The translations under genes and the position numbers were made by a program. 33,424 nucleotides of DNA, taken from assembly GCA_022772675.1 (NCBI GenBank), contig JALEZW010000035.1, forward strand, positions 1 through 33,424. Reading direction: 5' to 3'. Position 1 is the stretch's first letter, and every line of letters starts with the position of its first letter. Below the pieces are notes generated by a model. It was given only the letters and a program-made list of their open reading frames with translations. It had not been told where the DNA came from and made no database searches. The DNA comes from Agathobacter sp. (GTDB lineage: Bacteria; Bacillota; Clostridia; Lachnospirales; Lachnospiraceae). Shown in pieces: positions 23,748-31,983 of the stretch.

Positions 23748-24430
23748 TGGAAAAGGTGAAGATTCTTGTGGTGGATGATGAGAGCCGGATGCGGAAGCTG
23801 GTTTCGGATTTCCTCGTGAAAAAGAATTTTGTAGTGCTGGAGGCCGGAGATGGGGAAGAGGCACTGGACATTTTTTATAAAGACAAAGAGATTGCACTTT
23901 TGATTCTGGATGTGATGATGCCGAAGATGAGCGGCTGGGAAGTCTGCAGGGAAATCAGAAAGACCTCTAAGGTACCCATCATCATGCTGACAGCGAAAAG
24001 TGATGAGAGTGATGAGCTGATGGGCTTTGACCTGGGCGTGGATGAATATATTACAAAGCCTTTTTCACCGAAAATACTGGTGGCACGGGTGGAGGCAATC
24101 CTCAGAAGATCCAATAAGATCGGGGAAGCGGCAGAACTAAAGATCGCCGGAAAAATCGTGATGGATAAAACAGCCCACGAAGTGAAAATAGACGGAAACC
24201 CTGTGGATTTAAGCTTTAAGGAATTTGAACTTCTGGAATATTTTATGGATAATCAGGGAATTGCATTATCCCGGGAGAAAATCCTAAACAGTGTGTGGAA
24301 CTATGATTATTTCGGGGATGCCAGGACTATCGATACCCATGTGAAGAAATTAAGAAGCAAGCTGGGCAGCTACGGCGGCTATATAAAAACGGTCTGGGGC
24401 ATAGGCTATAAGTTTGAGGCAGAAGAATGA
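23747..24430 (+). CDS. OmpR-family response regulator
   Basis: A 227-residue transcription factor. The receiver domain (1-118) has the acidic pocket D10-D11, the phosphorylation site D55 in LILDVMMPK and K104 in YITKPFSP. The winged-helix DNA-binding domain (about 130-227) includes LSFKEFELLEYFM and DTHVKKLRSKLG, then the terminal IKTVWGIGYKF. The upstream part of the open frame overlaps the previous gene and is ignored. It overlaps the kinase gene by 4 bp (ATGA), so both are translated together. Confidence 0.95.
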   Translation: MEKVKILVVDDESRMRKLVSDFLVKKNFVVLEAGDGEEALDIFYKDKEIALLILDVMMPKMSGWEVCREIRKTSKVPIIMLTAKSDESDELMGFDLGVDEYITKPFSPKILVARVEAILRRSNKIGEAAELKIAGKIVMDKTAHEVKIDGNPVDLSFKEFELLEYFMDNQGIALSREKILNSVWNYDYFGDARTIDTHVKKLRSKLGSYGGYIKTVWGIGYKFEAEE

Positions 24431-25914
24431 AAGAAAAGAAAAAACTGTCCCTGACCGGGCAGCTTATTATCACAATGGTGGCAATTGTAGCGGGAACCGT
24501 GGTTTTATGTCTGTTTTTTAACTCCACCTTCCTGACAAAATATTATGTGTTTCATAAGCAGAAGGAGCTTCACAGCGGATTTGAGCGTGTGCAGCTGATC
24601 TGCTGGGAAAAGGGTGAGGCCAGCGATGAGGCTTCTGTTACTTTTGAAAAAATCTGTGCAGCAGGAAATATCAATATACTGATCACAGACCGGAATAACA
24701 ATCTGGTCTGGAGTTCCTACAGCAGTGCCCAGCGTTTTCAGATGCAGATGGAGGACTGGCTGTACGGAACCGACAGGGGCAGAATGCAGATCATAGAAAA
24801 TGGTAAGAACTATACCCTTCTCCGGCTCAAAGATGAGAGACTCCAGTCCGAGTATCTGGTATTGCTGGGAAATCTCCGGGATGGCGGCAGCGTATATATG
24901 CGAACGGCAGTGGAGAGCATCCGGGAGAGTGCAAGTATTACCAACCGTTTTTATTTTGTGGCAAGCATGGGGGCTATTGTGATTAGTGCGCTCCTTATCA
25001 TATTTTTGTCCCAGGGAATTTCCCATCCCATCCGCTCCCTTTCCAATATTGCAAGGCGGATGTCGGAACTGGATTTTGAGGCAGAATATGTGCCGAAGCA
25101 GTATGAAAGCAGGGAGATAGTGGAACTGGGAACCTCCATAAATGAACTCTCGGAGACCCTGGAGGAGACCATTTCCGAGCTGAAAACGGCAAATGTCAGT
25201 TTGAAGAAGGATATCGAAAAAAAAGAACAGATTGACGAGATGCGGAAGGAATTTCTTTCCAATGTATCCCATGAGCTTAAAACACCCCTTGCCCTGATTC
25301 AGGGGTATGCAGAAGGACTTAAGGAGTGCATCAACGATGATGCGGAAAGCAGGGATTTTTACTGTGATGTGATCATGGATGAATCTGAGAAGATGAATCA
25401 TATGGTCAAACAGCTTCTGACGCTGAATCAGCTGGAATTTGGAAATGACAAGGTGGAAATGACGAGATTTGATATTACGGAGCTGATTGGCGGAGTCATT
25501 CAGTCATCTTCCATTATGGCAGCGCAGAAGCAGGTGGATATCCAGTTTTACAGGGAGGGAGCAGTTTACGTCTGGGGAGATGAATTTAAGGTGGAGGAAG
25601 TGATCACCAATTTCCTCACCAATGCCATGAATCACGCAGAGGGGGAAAAACGGATTACCATCCGCTTTTCCATGCATGATCATCTGGTACGGACCAGCGT
25701 GTTTAATACGGGAAAACCAATTCCTGAGGAGGATCTGGATAAAATCTGGGAGAAATTCTATAAGGTAGACAAGGCGAGAACCCGCGAATATGGCGGCAGT
25801 GGAATCGGTCTTTCCATTGTGAAAGCCATCATGGATTCCTTTGAACAGAAATGTGGTGTGATCAACCATGAGGATGGAGTAGAATTCTGGATGGAACTGG
25901 ATTCAAATAATTAA
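24427..25914 (+). CDS. Sensor histidine kinase (VanS-like)
   Basis: The 495-residue membrane kinase is the partner of the preceding regulator. It has transmembrane helices at about 11-33 and 173-195 with an extracellular sensor of ~140 residues between them. A HAMP domain (195-250) and coiled coil follow, then the dimerisation helix with the phospho-acceptor H282 in NVSHELKTPLALI, and the ATP-binding domain with the N-box EVITNFLTNAMNHAEG and the G-box GGSGIGLSIVKAIM. The layout resembles VanS and other envelope-stress kinases, but the stimulus is unknown. The lipoprotein gene 78 bp downstream may be a target or accessory. Confidence 0.94.
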   Translation: MKEKKKLSLTGQLIITMVAIVAGTVVLCLFFNSTFLTKYYVFHKQKELHSGFERVQLICWEKGEASDEASVTFEKICAAGNINILITDRNNNLVWSSYSSAQRFQMQMEDWLYGTDRGRMQIIENGKNYTLLRLKDERLQSEYLVLLGNLRDGGSVYMRTAVESIRESASITNRFYFVASMGAIVISALLIIFLSQGISHPIRSLSNIARRMSELDFEAEYVPKQYESREIVELGTSINELSETLEETISELKTANVSLKKDIEKKEQIDEMRKEFLSNVSHELKTPLALIQGYAEGLKECINDDAESRDFYCDVIMDESEKMNHMVKQLLTLNQLEFGNDKVEMTRFDITELIGGVIQSSSIMAAQKQVDIQFYREGAVYVWGDEFKVEEVITNFLTNAMNHAEGEKRITIRFSMHDHLVRTSVFNTGKPIPEEDLDKIWEKFYKVDKARTREYGGSGIGLSIVKAIMDSFEQKCGVINHEDGVEFWMELDSNN

Positions 25915-25923
25915 AAGAAAAGA

Positions 25924-25952
25924 TTGTGTTATCTTACAAAATATGATAGGAT
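25924..25952 (+). promoter_or_regulatory. Promoter candidate for the lipoprotein gene
   Basis: TTGTGT (25924-25929), a 17-bp spacer and TAGGAT (25947-25952) are a moderate sigmaA match 41 bp ahead of the lipoprotein start. The two-component system could act here, but no direct repeats are obvious. Confidence 0.45.
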
Positions 25953-25992
25953 ATTAATTAGATTATAGGGCATATTCAACAAGAGGACAGAA

Positions 25993-26706
25993 ATGATGAA
26001 AAAGAAAATCAGTGTGCTTACAGCGATGTCAGTAACGGTGCTTTTATTGGGAGGCTGTGGAACTCCGATGCATACGCTGTCGGAGGAAGAAGAAAACCTG
26101 ATTGTGCAGTATTCAGCCCAAATTCTTGCAAAGCATAATATTGAGCAGAAGGACGGGATGACATCAGCACTTCCGATGGAAGAAACAGAAAGTGAAGAGG
26201 CTGAGAGTGAAGTAACGAATGATAAAGAGACCGATAATTCCTTAAGCGGGGAAAATGGCGGGGATACACAGACTAAACCCCAGGCGGTTGAGACCATCTC
26301 ACTGGAAAAGGCAGTGGGTCATGAAAAAAATCTTGCCATTACCTATAAGGGCTGCAAGGTGCAGAACATTTATAAAGAGGGAGATTATTTTGCCGTAACT
26401 CCGGATCCGGGGAATAAGCTTGTGGTATTTCGCTTTTCCGTTAAGAACAAAAGCAGTAAGACCGTGAGGCTGAATACCGCATCTGTAGAGAATCCCTTTT
26501 CTGCCTGCTTTTCAGATGGAAAAACCGTGGATGAGACGGTTTCCCTGGGAGTGGAGAGCCTGTCTTCCTATGATGGGAAAATCAAACCGGGCAAGAAGAA
26601 AAATCTGGTATTGCTCTTCCAGATACCGGAAAAACAGGCAAAGGATATTTCGGGTGAAAAATTGTTTGTGAAGTTAAAAGATACAAATTATTCTGTTAAA
26701 TTGTAA
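25993..26706 (+). CDS. Lipoprotein with a C-terminal immunoglobulin-like domain
   Basis: The 237 residues open with a lipoprotein signal, the lipobox LLGGC placing the lipid-modified Cys at 22. An acidic, probably disordered stretch (about 55-105) follows, then a beta-rich domain (about 110-237; YKGCKVQNIYKEGDYF, VVFRFSVKNKSSKTVRLN) of the kind found in DUF4352/DUF5067 extracellular proteins. It should sit on the outer face of the membrane. AGAGGA precedes twin ATGs (25996 is the alternative start). The position behind the sensor kinase suggests an envelope function, but the role is unknown. Confidence 0.85.
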   Translation: MMKKKISVLTAMSVTVLLLGGCGTPMHTLSEEEENLIVQYSAQILAKHNIEQKDGMTSALPMEETESEEAESEVTNDKETDNSLSGENGGDTQTKPQAVETISLEKAVGHEKNLAITYKGCKVQNIYKEGDYFAVTPDPGNKLVVFRFSVKNKSSKTVRLNTASVENPFSACFSDGKTVDETVSLGVESLSSYDGKIKPGKKKNLVLLFQIPEKQAKDISGEKLFVKLKDTNYSVKL

Positions 26707-26732
26707 AAAAATACCCAAAATTATTTCATTTA

Positions 26733-26741
26733 TGCTATAAT
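26733..26741 (+). promoter_or_regulatory. Extended -10 promoter for cheV
   Basis: TGCTATAAT at 26733-26741 is a perfect extended -10 element about 47 bp before cheV. The -35 region (near 26713) is weak. No sigma-28 motility consensus is visible. Confidence 0.55.
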
Positions 26742-26788
26742 AAATATTAAGTTGTTACAATATACATAAAAAGTGCGGGAGGGTGCGT

Positions 26789-27694
26789 ATGGATACGAAC
26801 ATTCTATTAGAATCAGGGACGAACGAATTGGAAATTTTGGAATTTACATTGGGAGATAATCATTACGGAATCAACGTGGCAAAAATTCGTGAGATTCTTT
26901 CTTATCAGAAAGTTACCCCGGTACCGAATACACATCCCAGCGTGGAAGGAATTTTTATGCCCCGTGATGTGATGATTACGGTAATCAACCTGAAGAACTG
27001 TCTGGGCATGGCAGATGACGGACAGGAGGGACTGTTTATTATCACAAACTTTAATAAGCTTGACGTGGCATTTCATGTGGATCAGGTTGTGGGAATCCAC
27101 CGTGTGTCATGGAATGAGATTATTAAGCCGGATTCCACCATAAACGGAGAGGATGGCAGTGTTGCTACCGGTGTGATCAAGCTGGAAGGAAAGCTTGTGG
27201 TGATTCTGGACTTTGAGGCAATTGTAGCTTCCATCAGTCCGGAGACAGGGCTCAGGGTTAACGATATTGATTCCATCGGGGAGCGGGAGAGAAGCGAGAA
27301 TCCAATTCTTATCGCAGAGGATTCCCCGCTTTTAAGCAAACTGATTACAGACTGTCTGAAGAAAGCGGGATATGAAAAGCAGATTGTTACTTTCAATGGA
27401 CAGGAGGCATGGGACAAGCTGCAGCAGTTTGCACAGGAAGGGACATTGGAACAGAATGTTCACTGCGTGATAACAGATATTGAGATGCCACAGATGGATG
27501 GACACCGCCTGACGAAGCTGATTAAGTCCGATGACAGATTCAAAAAAATACCGGTTATCATTTTCTCTTCTCTTGTTAATGAAGAAATGCGTAAGAAGGG
27601 AGAGTCACTTGGAGCGGATGCCCAGCTGACAAAACCGGAAATCGGAAGTCTTGTAGATGCCATAGACCGATTACTTGACAAGGCAGGCAATTAG
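26789..27694 (+). CDS. cheV: Chemotaxis coupling protein CheV
   Basis: CheV couples chemoreceptors to the CheA kinase and is itself phosphorylated for adaptation. The 301 residues contain a CheW-like domain (about 14-155; EFTLGDNHYGINVAKIREIL, VPNTHPSVEGIFMPRD) and a receiver domain (172-300) with D230 in VITDIEMPQMDG and K282 in LTKPE. An in-frame GTG at 26783 overlaps the Shine-Dalgarno GGAGG (26778-26782), so the ATG at 26789 is preferred. It is 21 bp upstream of the charged membrane protein and likely shares its transcript. With the receptor at 6670 it implies a motile organism. Confidence 0.94.
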   Translation: MDTNILLESGTNELEILEFTLGDNHYGINVAKIREILSYQKVTPVPNTHPSVEGIFMPRDVMITVINLKNCLGMADDGQEGLFIITNFNKLDVAFHVDQVVGIHRVSWNEIIKPDSTINGEDGSVATGVIKLEGKLVVILDFEAIVASISPETGLRVNDIDSIGERERSENPILIAEDSPLLSKLITDCLKKAGYEKQIVTFNGQEAWDKLQQFAQEGTLEQNVHCVITDIEMPQMDGHRLTKLIKSDDRFKKIPVIIFSSLVNEEMRKKGESLGADAQLTKPEIGSLVDAIDRLLDKAGN

Positions 27695-27715
27695 AACGGG
27701 CAATGGAGAAAACCA

Positions 27716-29308
27716 ATGGGTGAGCATTCATCAGAGAATTATTTGGACCAGCTTTTAAATTCCATGGGGCTGGATGAGCCAGCGGAAAAGAAGATAGAGA
27801 GACCGGTTACACCGCAGGAACAGCTGGAGAGAGATTTGTTCGGAGAACCGGTCACAAAGGAAAAAGCAAAGGCAAAAGATGAAGAAGATTTTTTACGGGA
27901 ATTTGAGGAAGAGCTTCTGGAGGAGGATATTCCGGATTATACCAATAGTCTGAAGGAGGACTTAAAAAAGCAGAAGGCATCAGAAATTGATGCTTCACTG
28001 GATGAGCTTCTCAACAATCTTCCAAAAGCCCATCCAAGTGAGGAGACTGCAGAACCGCAGGTGGATTATGATGCACTGTTTTCCGGAAAACTTCCGGATG
28101 AACCGGAGTCAAAACCGGATAGTCCGGCAGCCAGCATGGTGGCAGGAGAAGATGACGGTTTTGAGGTAAATACACTGGATAACGATGTAGGGGATTTTGA
28201 CCGGCAGCTTTCTCAAAACGAGGAGGGAGAACTGGATTTGTCCGGCCTTTCAGACAGTAACCTGCTGGATATGCTCTCTTCGGATGCCGATTTATCAGAC
28301 CTGGGAGATATGCTGTCTCAGAATGAAAATGGAACTCCGGTAGAGGAGGGAGATTCCATCGGAGATTTTGCGGAATCGGAGATGAGCTCCCGGGAAAATG
28401 ACACAGAATCCGTAGCTGCCGGGGATGAGAGTGCAGGGGAAGAAACTTCCTCAGGAAAAGGAAAGAGGAAGAAATCTAAAAAGGAAAAGAAAGCAAAGAA
28501 TCAGGAAGGAAAGAAGGAGGGATTTCTTCAGAGGCTGTCCCGAATTTTCTTCGGGGTCGATGACGAGGATGAGAATATTACCATCGGGACCGATGGTGCA
28601 GCAGATGCGGTGGCTCTTTCTGAGGAAAACCAGAAGATTCTAAAGGAGCTGGAAGGCGACGGTAAGGAATCAAATGAGGATTCCAAAAAGAAAAAGAAGA
28701 AAAAGAAGGAAGCGAAACCCAAGAAGGAGAAGAAAAAGAAGGAGCCAAAGCCCAAGAAGGAAAAGAAACCGAAAAAGGAGAAACCGCCGAAAGAAGTGGA
28801 TCATACACCGCCGCTTCCAAAGGGACCGGTTATCGCTATTGTGATTATGGTTGCTTCCCTGTTTGTTTTTGTTATGCTTGTAACGAATCTGCTGGGGTAT
28901 CAGTCCAGTATTACGCTGGCAAGGGAGTACTATGATAGAGGTTCCTATGTGGAGGCTTACCATAAGCTTCAGGGACTGGAAATCAAGGAAAAGGACGAAA
29001 AACTCTACAGTAAGCTGGCGGCATTGGCACCGGTGGAGGAAAAATATCAGGCATATCTGGTATTTGATAATTATGATTCTAAGGTAGAGGCAATGGATTC
29101 CCTTATCTGTGCATATGGACGGTATGACATTAATAAACAGAATGCAAAGAAGGCCGGCTGTAGTGATGAAATGAAAAAGCTGGTGAAAAAAATTAAAAAA
29201 GCTCTTCTTGAAGACTTTAAGATGACCGGAGAGGAAGCTTTGGAACTATATCAGACGAAAGACAGGGATGAGTATACAGTTAAGCTTTACGAGAGAATGA
29301 ATCGTTGA
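27716..29308 (+). CDS. Highly charged single-pass membrane protein of unknown function
   Basis: The 530 residues fall into parts: an acidic, low-complexity N-terminal region (1-245) with short DLFG, LDELL and LDMLSS-type motifs that could be interaction sites, two Lys-rich blocks (248-268 and a striking poly-Lys/Pro run at 324-359), one transmembrane helix (371-394) and a C-terminal extracellular helical region of ~135 residues (LAREYYDRGSYVEAYHKLQGLEIKE is TPR-like). The Lys block next to the helix anchors the long N-terminus in the cytoplasm. TGGAG lies ahead of the ATG. Linkage to cheV suggests, but does not show, a role in chemotaxis or signalling. Confidence 0.82.
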   Translation: MGEHSSENYLDQLLNSMGLDEPAEKKIERPVTPQEQLERDLFGEPVTKEKAKAKDEEDFLREFEEELLEEDIPDYTNSLKEDLKKQKASEIDASLDELLNNLPKAHPSEETAEPQVDYDALFSGKLPDEPESKPDSPAASMVAGEDDGFEVNTLDNDVGDFDRQLSQNEEGELDLSGLSDSNLLDMLSSDADLSDLGDMLSQNENGTPVEEGDSIGDFAESEMSSRENDTESVAAGDESAGEETSSGKGKRKKSKKEKKAKNQEGKKEGFLQRLSRIFFGVDDEDENITIGTDGAADAVALSEENQKILKELEGDGKESNEDSKKKKKKKKEAKPKKEKKKKEPKPKKEKKPKKEKPPKEVDHTPPLPKGPVIAIVIMVASLFVFVMLVTNLLGYQSSITLAREYYDRGSYVEAYHKLQGLEIKEKDEKLYSKLAALAPVEEKYQAYLVFDNYDSKVEAMDSLICAYGRYDINKQNAKKAGCSDEMKKLVKKIKKALLEDFKMTGEEALELYQTKDRDEYTVKLYERMNR

Positions 29309-29344
29309 ACAAATTTATAACTGGTAAAAACGGTGTGAGGTAAA

Positions 29345-30190
29345 ATGGTAAAAATAATTGCAGACAGTACCTGTGATCTGTCAGAGGATCTGGTGGAAAA
29401 ATACGATGTGGAGATTCTCCCACTCAATATTGTGCTGGGGGATGAGGAGTATCAGGATGGCGTGAATATTACGCCGGATGAAATCTATGCCTGGGCGGAC
29501 GAACATAAGACAACGCCGAAAACCTCGGCGGTGGGAATTGATGTTGCCATGGAAGTGCTTGGGAGATTTCTGAACCAGGGAAAGGAAATCGTTGCTTTTG
29601 CTATTTCGGGGGATATGTCCACAACAGCTAATGTCTTACGGCTGGCGGCGCAGGAACTGGAGGCAGCGGATCGGATATATGTCATTGATTCTGCCAATTT
29701 GTCCACCGGTATCGGCCAGTTGGTGATTGAGGCTGCCATCATGGCGCAGGCGGGGGCAGATGCCTGTGAGATAGCAGAGCAGATCGAGAAGCTGAAGCCT
29801 CGGGTGCGGGCCAGTTTCGTGGTAGACACGCTGGTGTATCTTTACAGGGGCGGGCGTTGCAGTGGTCTGGCAGCACTGGCAGGAGGTGCCTTGAAGCTTC
29901 ATCCCAGAATCAGCGTGGTTGATGGCAGGATGATTCCCGGGAAAAAATACCGTGGCAAAATGGGTCATGTTGTGGTGAGCTATGTGAGAGAGATGGAGGA
30001 GGAACTGAAAAGGGCAAAGAGGGAGCGGGTATTCATTACCCACTCAGGCTGTGATCCGGAAATCATTGCCCAGGTGAAAGAGTATCTGGAGAGCCTTGAT
30101 CATTTTGATGAGATTCTTGTGACAAGGGCAGGGGGTGTTATTTCCTCTCACTGTGGGCCCGGAACTCTTGGTGTATTGTATATTTTATGA
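29345..30190 (+). CDS. DegV family fatty-acid-binding protein
   Basis: DegV proteins (FakB-like) bind a fatty acid and, in Firmicutes, present it to the FakA kinase. The 281 residues match the family along the whole length: IIADSTCDLSEDLV at 4-17, the PKTSAVG segment near 58-64 that contacts the carboxylate, ISGDMSTTANV, and the C-terminal ITHSGCDP and SSHCGPGTLGV motifs. FakA is not in the window. GTGAGG precedes the ATG, and the gap to the upstream gene is 36 bp. A strong bidirectional terminator follows. Confidence 0.93.
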   Translation: MVKIIADSTCDLSEDLVEKYDVEILPLNIVLGDEEYQDGVNITPDEIYAWADEHKTTPKTSAVGIDVAMEVLGRFLNQGKEIVAFAISGDMSTTANVLRLAAQELEAADRIYVIDSANLSTGIGQLVIEAAIMAQAGADACEIAEQIEKLKPRVRASFVVDTLVYLYRGGRCSGLAALAGGALKLHPRISVVDGRMIPGKKYRGKMGHVVVSYVREMEEELKRAKRERVFITHSGCDPEIIAQVKEYLESLDHFDEILVTRAGGVISSHCGPGTLGVLYIL

Positions 30191-30228
30191 AAAGTCCTTG
30201 AAAGTGGACTGCTTTTGTGATAGGAAAA

Positions 30229-30274
30229 GAAAACCTCATCTTTTCACCGGTTGCCGGTGAAAGATGAGGTTTTC
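30229..30274. terminator. Bidirectional terminator between degV and the DHH gene
   Basis: GAAAACCTCATCTTTTCACCGG and CCGGTGAAAGATGAGGTTTTC (each about 21 bp, one bulged base, loop TTG) form a very stable hairpin with A-rich 5' and T-rich 3' flanks, so it can stop transcription from both convergent genes. Confidence 0.92.
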
Positions 30275-30292
30275 TCATATCAGTTTATGCAG

Positions 30293-31213
30293 CTATGCAT
30301 TTGCCATTGCAGAAAGTTCTTCTAACAGCTTTGGCAGCTCAGTATCCATATTCTCATCACTGAACTGGCAGGTACCTACCTTCTTGTGCCCGCCTCCATT
30401 GTATTTAAGCATCAGACTTCCCACGTCAAGAGTTGCAGTGCGGTTTAATATACTGTATCCCACTGCTGCAGAGCAGCCTTTACCGCCACGTCCGCTGACA
30501 ATCCAGGCAGAAATATTCTGCTCCGGGTACATGCTGTAAATCATGAAACGGTTGCCGGAGTAGATGGGATCTACACCCCGCAGGTCAGAAATAATCAGTT
30601 TTCCGTCAACACGGGTGTGGGCCTTTACCATTTCCTTGAATTTTTCTGTCTGGTCAAAATAGGTTTCAATTCGCTCCTGTACGTCCGGAAGGGCCAGAAT
30701 CTCGTCTGTTGTCATGGTACGGCAGGCATCAATCAGGCGCTCCATCAGCTGATAGTTGGAGATGGTGAAATTGCGCCACCGACCCAGTCCGGTACGTGGA
30801 TCCATGAGAAAACCAATCAGAATCCAGCCGGTGGGATTTTGTACCTCCTCAATAGTAAGATTTCCGGAATCTACCTTGTCAACGGCAGTCATCATGTCAT
30901 CAAACTGTGGAAAACGTTCCTTTCCACCATAATATTCGTAGATGATCCGCGCGCAGGAAGGGCTTGTACGGCTCTCTCCCTTATATTTTCCCTCCAGCTG
31001 CAACCGTTCGTGTTCGCTGGAATGGTGGTCGAACCAGAGTCCGCATCCCTCTACATATGGTACATTTGCCAGACAGTCATTTTCATTCACCTCAACCAGT
31101 CCGTCCTGTAAGTCCTTTGGATGTGCAAATTTCCAACTGTCGATAATGCCTGCCTCTTTTAACAGAGCTCCACAGGCAAGTCCATCAAAATCAGATCTTG
31201 TGATCAGTCTCAT
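30293..31213 (-). CDS. DHH family phosphoesterase
   Basis: A 306-residue cytoplasmic protein of the DHH/DHHA1 superfamily (RecJ, exopolyphosphatase, oligoribonuclease and cyclic dinucleotide phosphodiesterase relatives). The metal-binding motifs are visible: S-D8-F-D10-G near the start, D62-H63-H64, and the C-terminal substrate-binding GGGHKKVGT. A middle D in AVDKVDSGN also fits. The substrate cannot be assigned; it is shorter than RecJ and has no membrane or CBS domains. GGGGGA precedes the ATG. It lies 27 bp behind the PH-domain gene and probably shares its promoter. Confidence 0.9.
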   Translation of the reverse strand: MRLITRSDFDGLACGALLKEAGIIDSWKFAHPKDLQDGLVEVNENDCLANVPYVEGCGLWFDHHSSEHERLQLEGKYKGESRTSPSCARIIYEYYGGKERFPQFDDMMTAVDKVDSGNLTIEEVQNPTGWILIGFLMDPRTGLGRWRNFTISNYQLMERLIDACRTMTTDEILALPDVQERIETYFDQTEKFKEMVKAHTRVDGKLIISDLRGVDPIYSGNRFMIYSMYPEQNISAWIVSGRGGKGCSAAVGYSILNRTATLDVGSLMLKYNGGGHKKVGTCQFSDENMDTELPKLLEELSAMANA

Positions 31214-31240
31214 TTTCCAGAATCCCCCTTGTATTTTAGC

Positions 31241-31609
31241 TTAGTCATCCTGTTCACTGTCGTTGTCATCCAAATCCACATATTCACGGGTGGTGACGCG
31301 TTTCTTGTCTCTTGCAGTTTCTACCAGTTCAGCCAGCTGCTCTTTTACATTCATAACATCCTTGATATTGACGATATCAAAATTACCAAGAGTTTTGTCG
31401 GATGAATTGATATGAATCGTTCCCATTCCGAATATCCGCTGGATGAGAGAACGGGTAACGGACAAATCCAGTATCCGGTACAGCCGCACCTCATCCTGAC
31501 GCTGGTTGAAAAAACCGGACTCAATGTAGAACCGGTCCTCATCAAAACTGTAAATGGTAAAGGTCCAAGGCAGACCACACCATAATCGTTTTCTTGCCTT
31601 CCAGATCAT
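31241..31609 (-). CDS. PH-domain protein (bPH type, YdbS-like)
   Basis: The 122 residues form one bacterial pleckstrin-homology-like domain (DUF304 type): an initial PWTFTIYSFDEDRFYIESGFF, the VRLYRILDLSVTRSLIQRIFGMGTI segment (written here as VRLYRILDL and RSLIQRIFG), then HINSSDKTLGNFDI and a helical end (VKEQLAELVE) with an acidic tail. The usual flanking membrane helices are absent, so it is a soluble version. The role is unknown. A strong GAGGAGG precedes the ATG. It is the first gene of the minus-strand pair with the DHH phosphoesterase. Confidence 0.85.
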   Translation of the reverse strand: MIWKARKRLWCGLPWTFTIYSFDEDRFYIESGFFNQRQDEVRLYRILDLSVTRSLIQRIFGMGTIHINSSDKTLGNFDIVNIKDVMNVKEQLAELVETARDKKRVTTREYVDLDDNDSEQDD

Positions 31610-31637
31610 AGAAGTACCTCCTCAATTCTTTGTGTCT

Positions 31638-31667
31638 ATCATACACTTTTTTTGGGCAGGGTGTCAA
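31638..31667 (-). promoter_or_regulatory. Promoter of the PH-domain/DHH pair
   Basis: Read on the minus strand, TTGACA (31662-31667), an 18-bp spacer and TATGAT (31638-31643) sit about 28 bp ahead of the PH-domain start, a good sigmaA match. Confidence 0.75.
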
Positions 31668-31748
31668 TAAAAGTAGAAAAGAATGTATCCCGGTTTATAA
31701 AGAATAACGTAACGATAGGAAGAAAGCCGGAAAATAGAACGTTTCAGC

Positions 31749-31777
31749 TTGACAGATTTGATAAATTACTTCATAAT
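31749..31777 (+). promoter_or_regulatory. Promoter of the TPP riboswitch-thiC unit
   Basis: A consensus TTGACA (31749-31754), a 17-bp spacer and CATAAT (31772-31777) lie about 30 bp ahead of the riboswitch aptamer. Confidence 0.75.
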
Positions 31778-31809
31778 GATACAAGAGTCAGAATACATTT
31801 TGACAATCA

Positions 31810-31902
31810 TATTTAAGGGAGCTTTCGGAAGAAGGCTGAGAGTAAGCTGTTACCGCTTTTGACCTGTGACCTGATTTGGATAATGCCAACGTAGGAAAAT
31901 AA
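31810..31902 (+). promoter_or_regulatory. TPP riboswitch (THI element)
   Basis: The conserved parts of the thiamine pyrophosphate aptamer are present: GGGAGC (31817-31822), GGCTGAGAG (31834-31842), ACC near 31852, ACCTGAT (31869-31875) and GATAATGCCAACGTAGGAAA (31879-31898). ATATTT and AAAATA flank it and can close the P1 stem. TPP binding should favour the downstream terminator and switch thiC off. With its promoter and terminator it accounts for the 371-bp gap before thiC. Confidence 0.95.
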
Positions 31903-31911
31903 GAATCGTTT

Positions 31912-31955
31912 ACCGCATAGGTACGGGCTTGTCCATTGTGCTTATGCGGTTTTTT
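31912..31955 (+). terminator. Riboswitch-controlled intrinsic terminator
   Basis: ACCGCATA (31912-31919) pairs perfectly with TATGCGGT (31943-31950), followed by five further T. It lies 10 bp behind the aptamer and 29 bp before the thiC start, the usual position of the expression platform. Confidence 0.85.
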
Positions 31956-31983
31956 GGCGGATTTTTGAGGAAAAGGAGAAATG

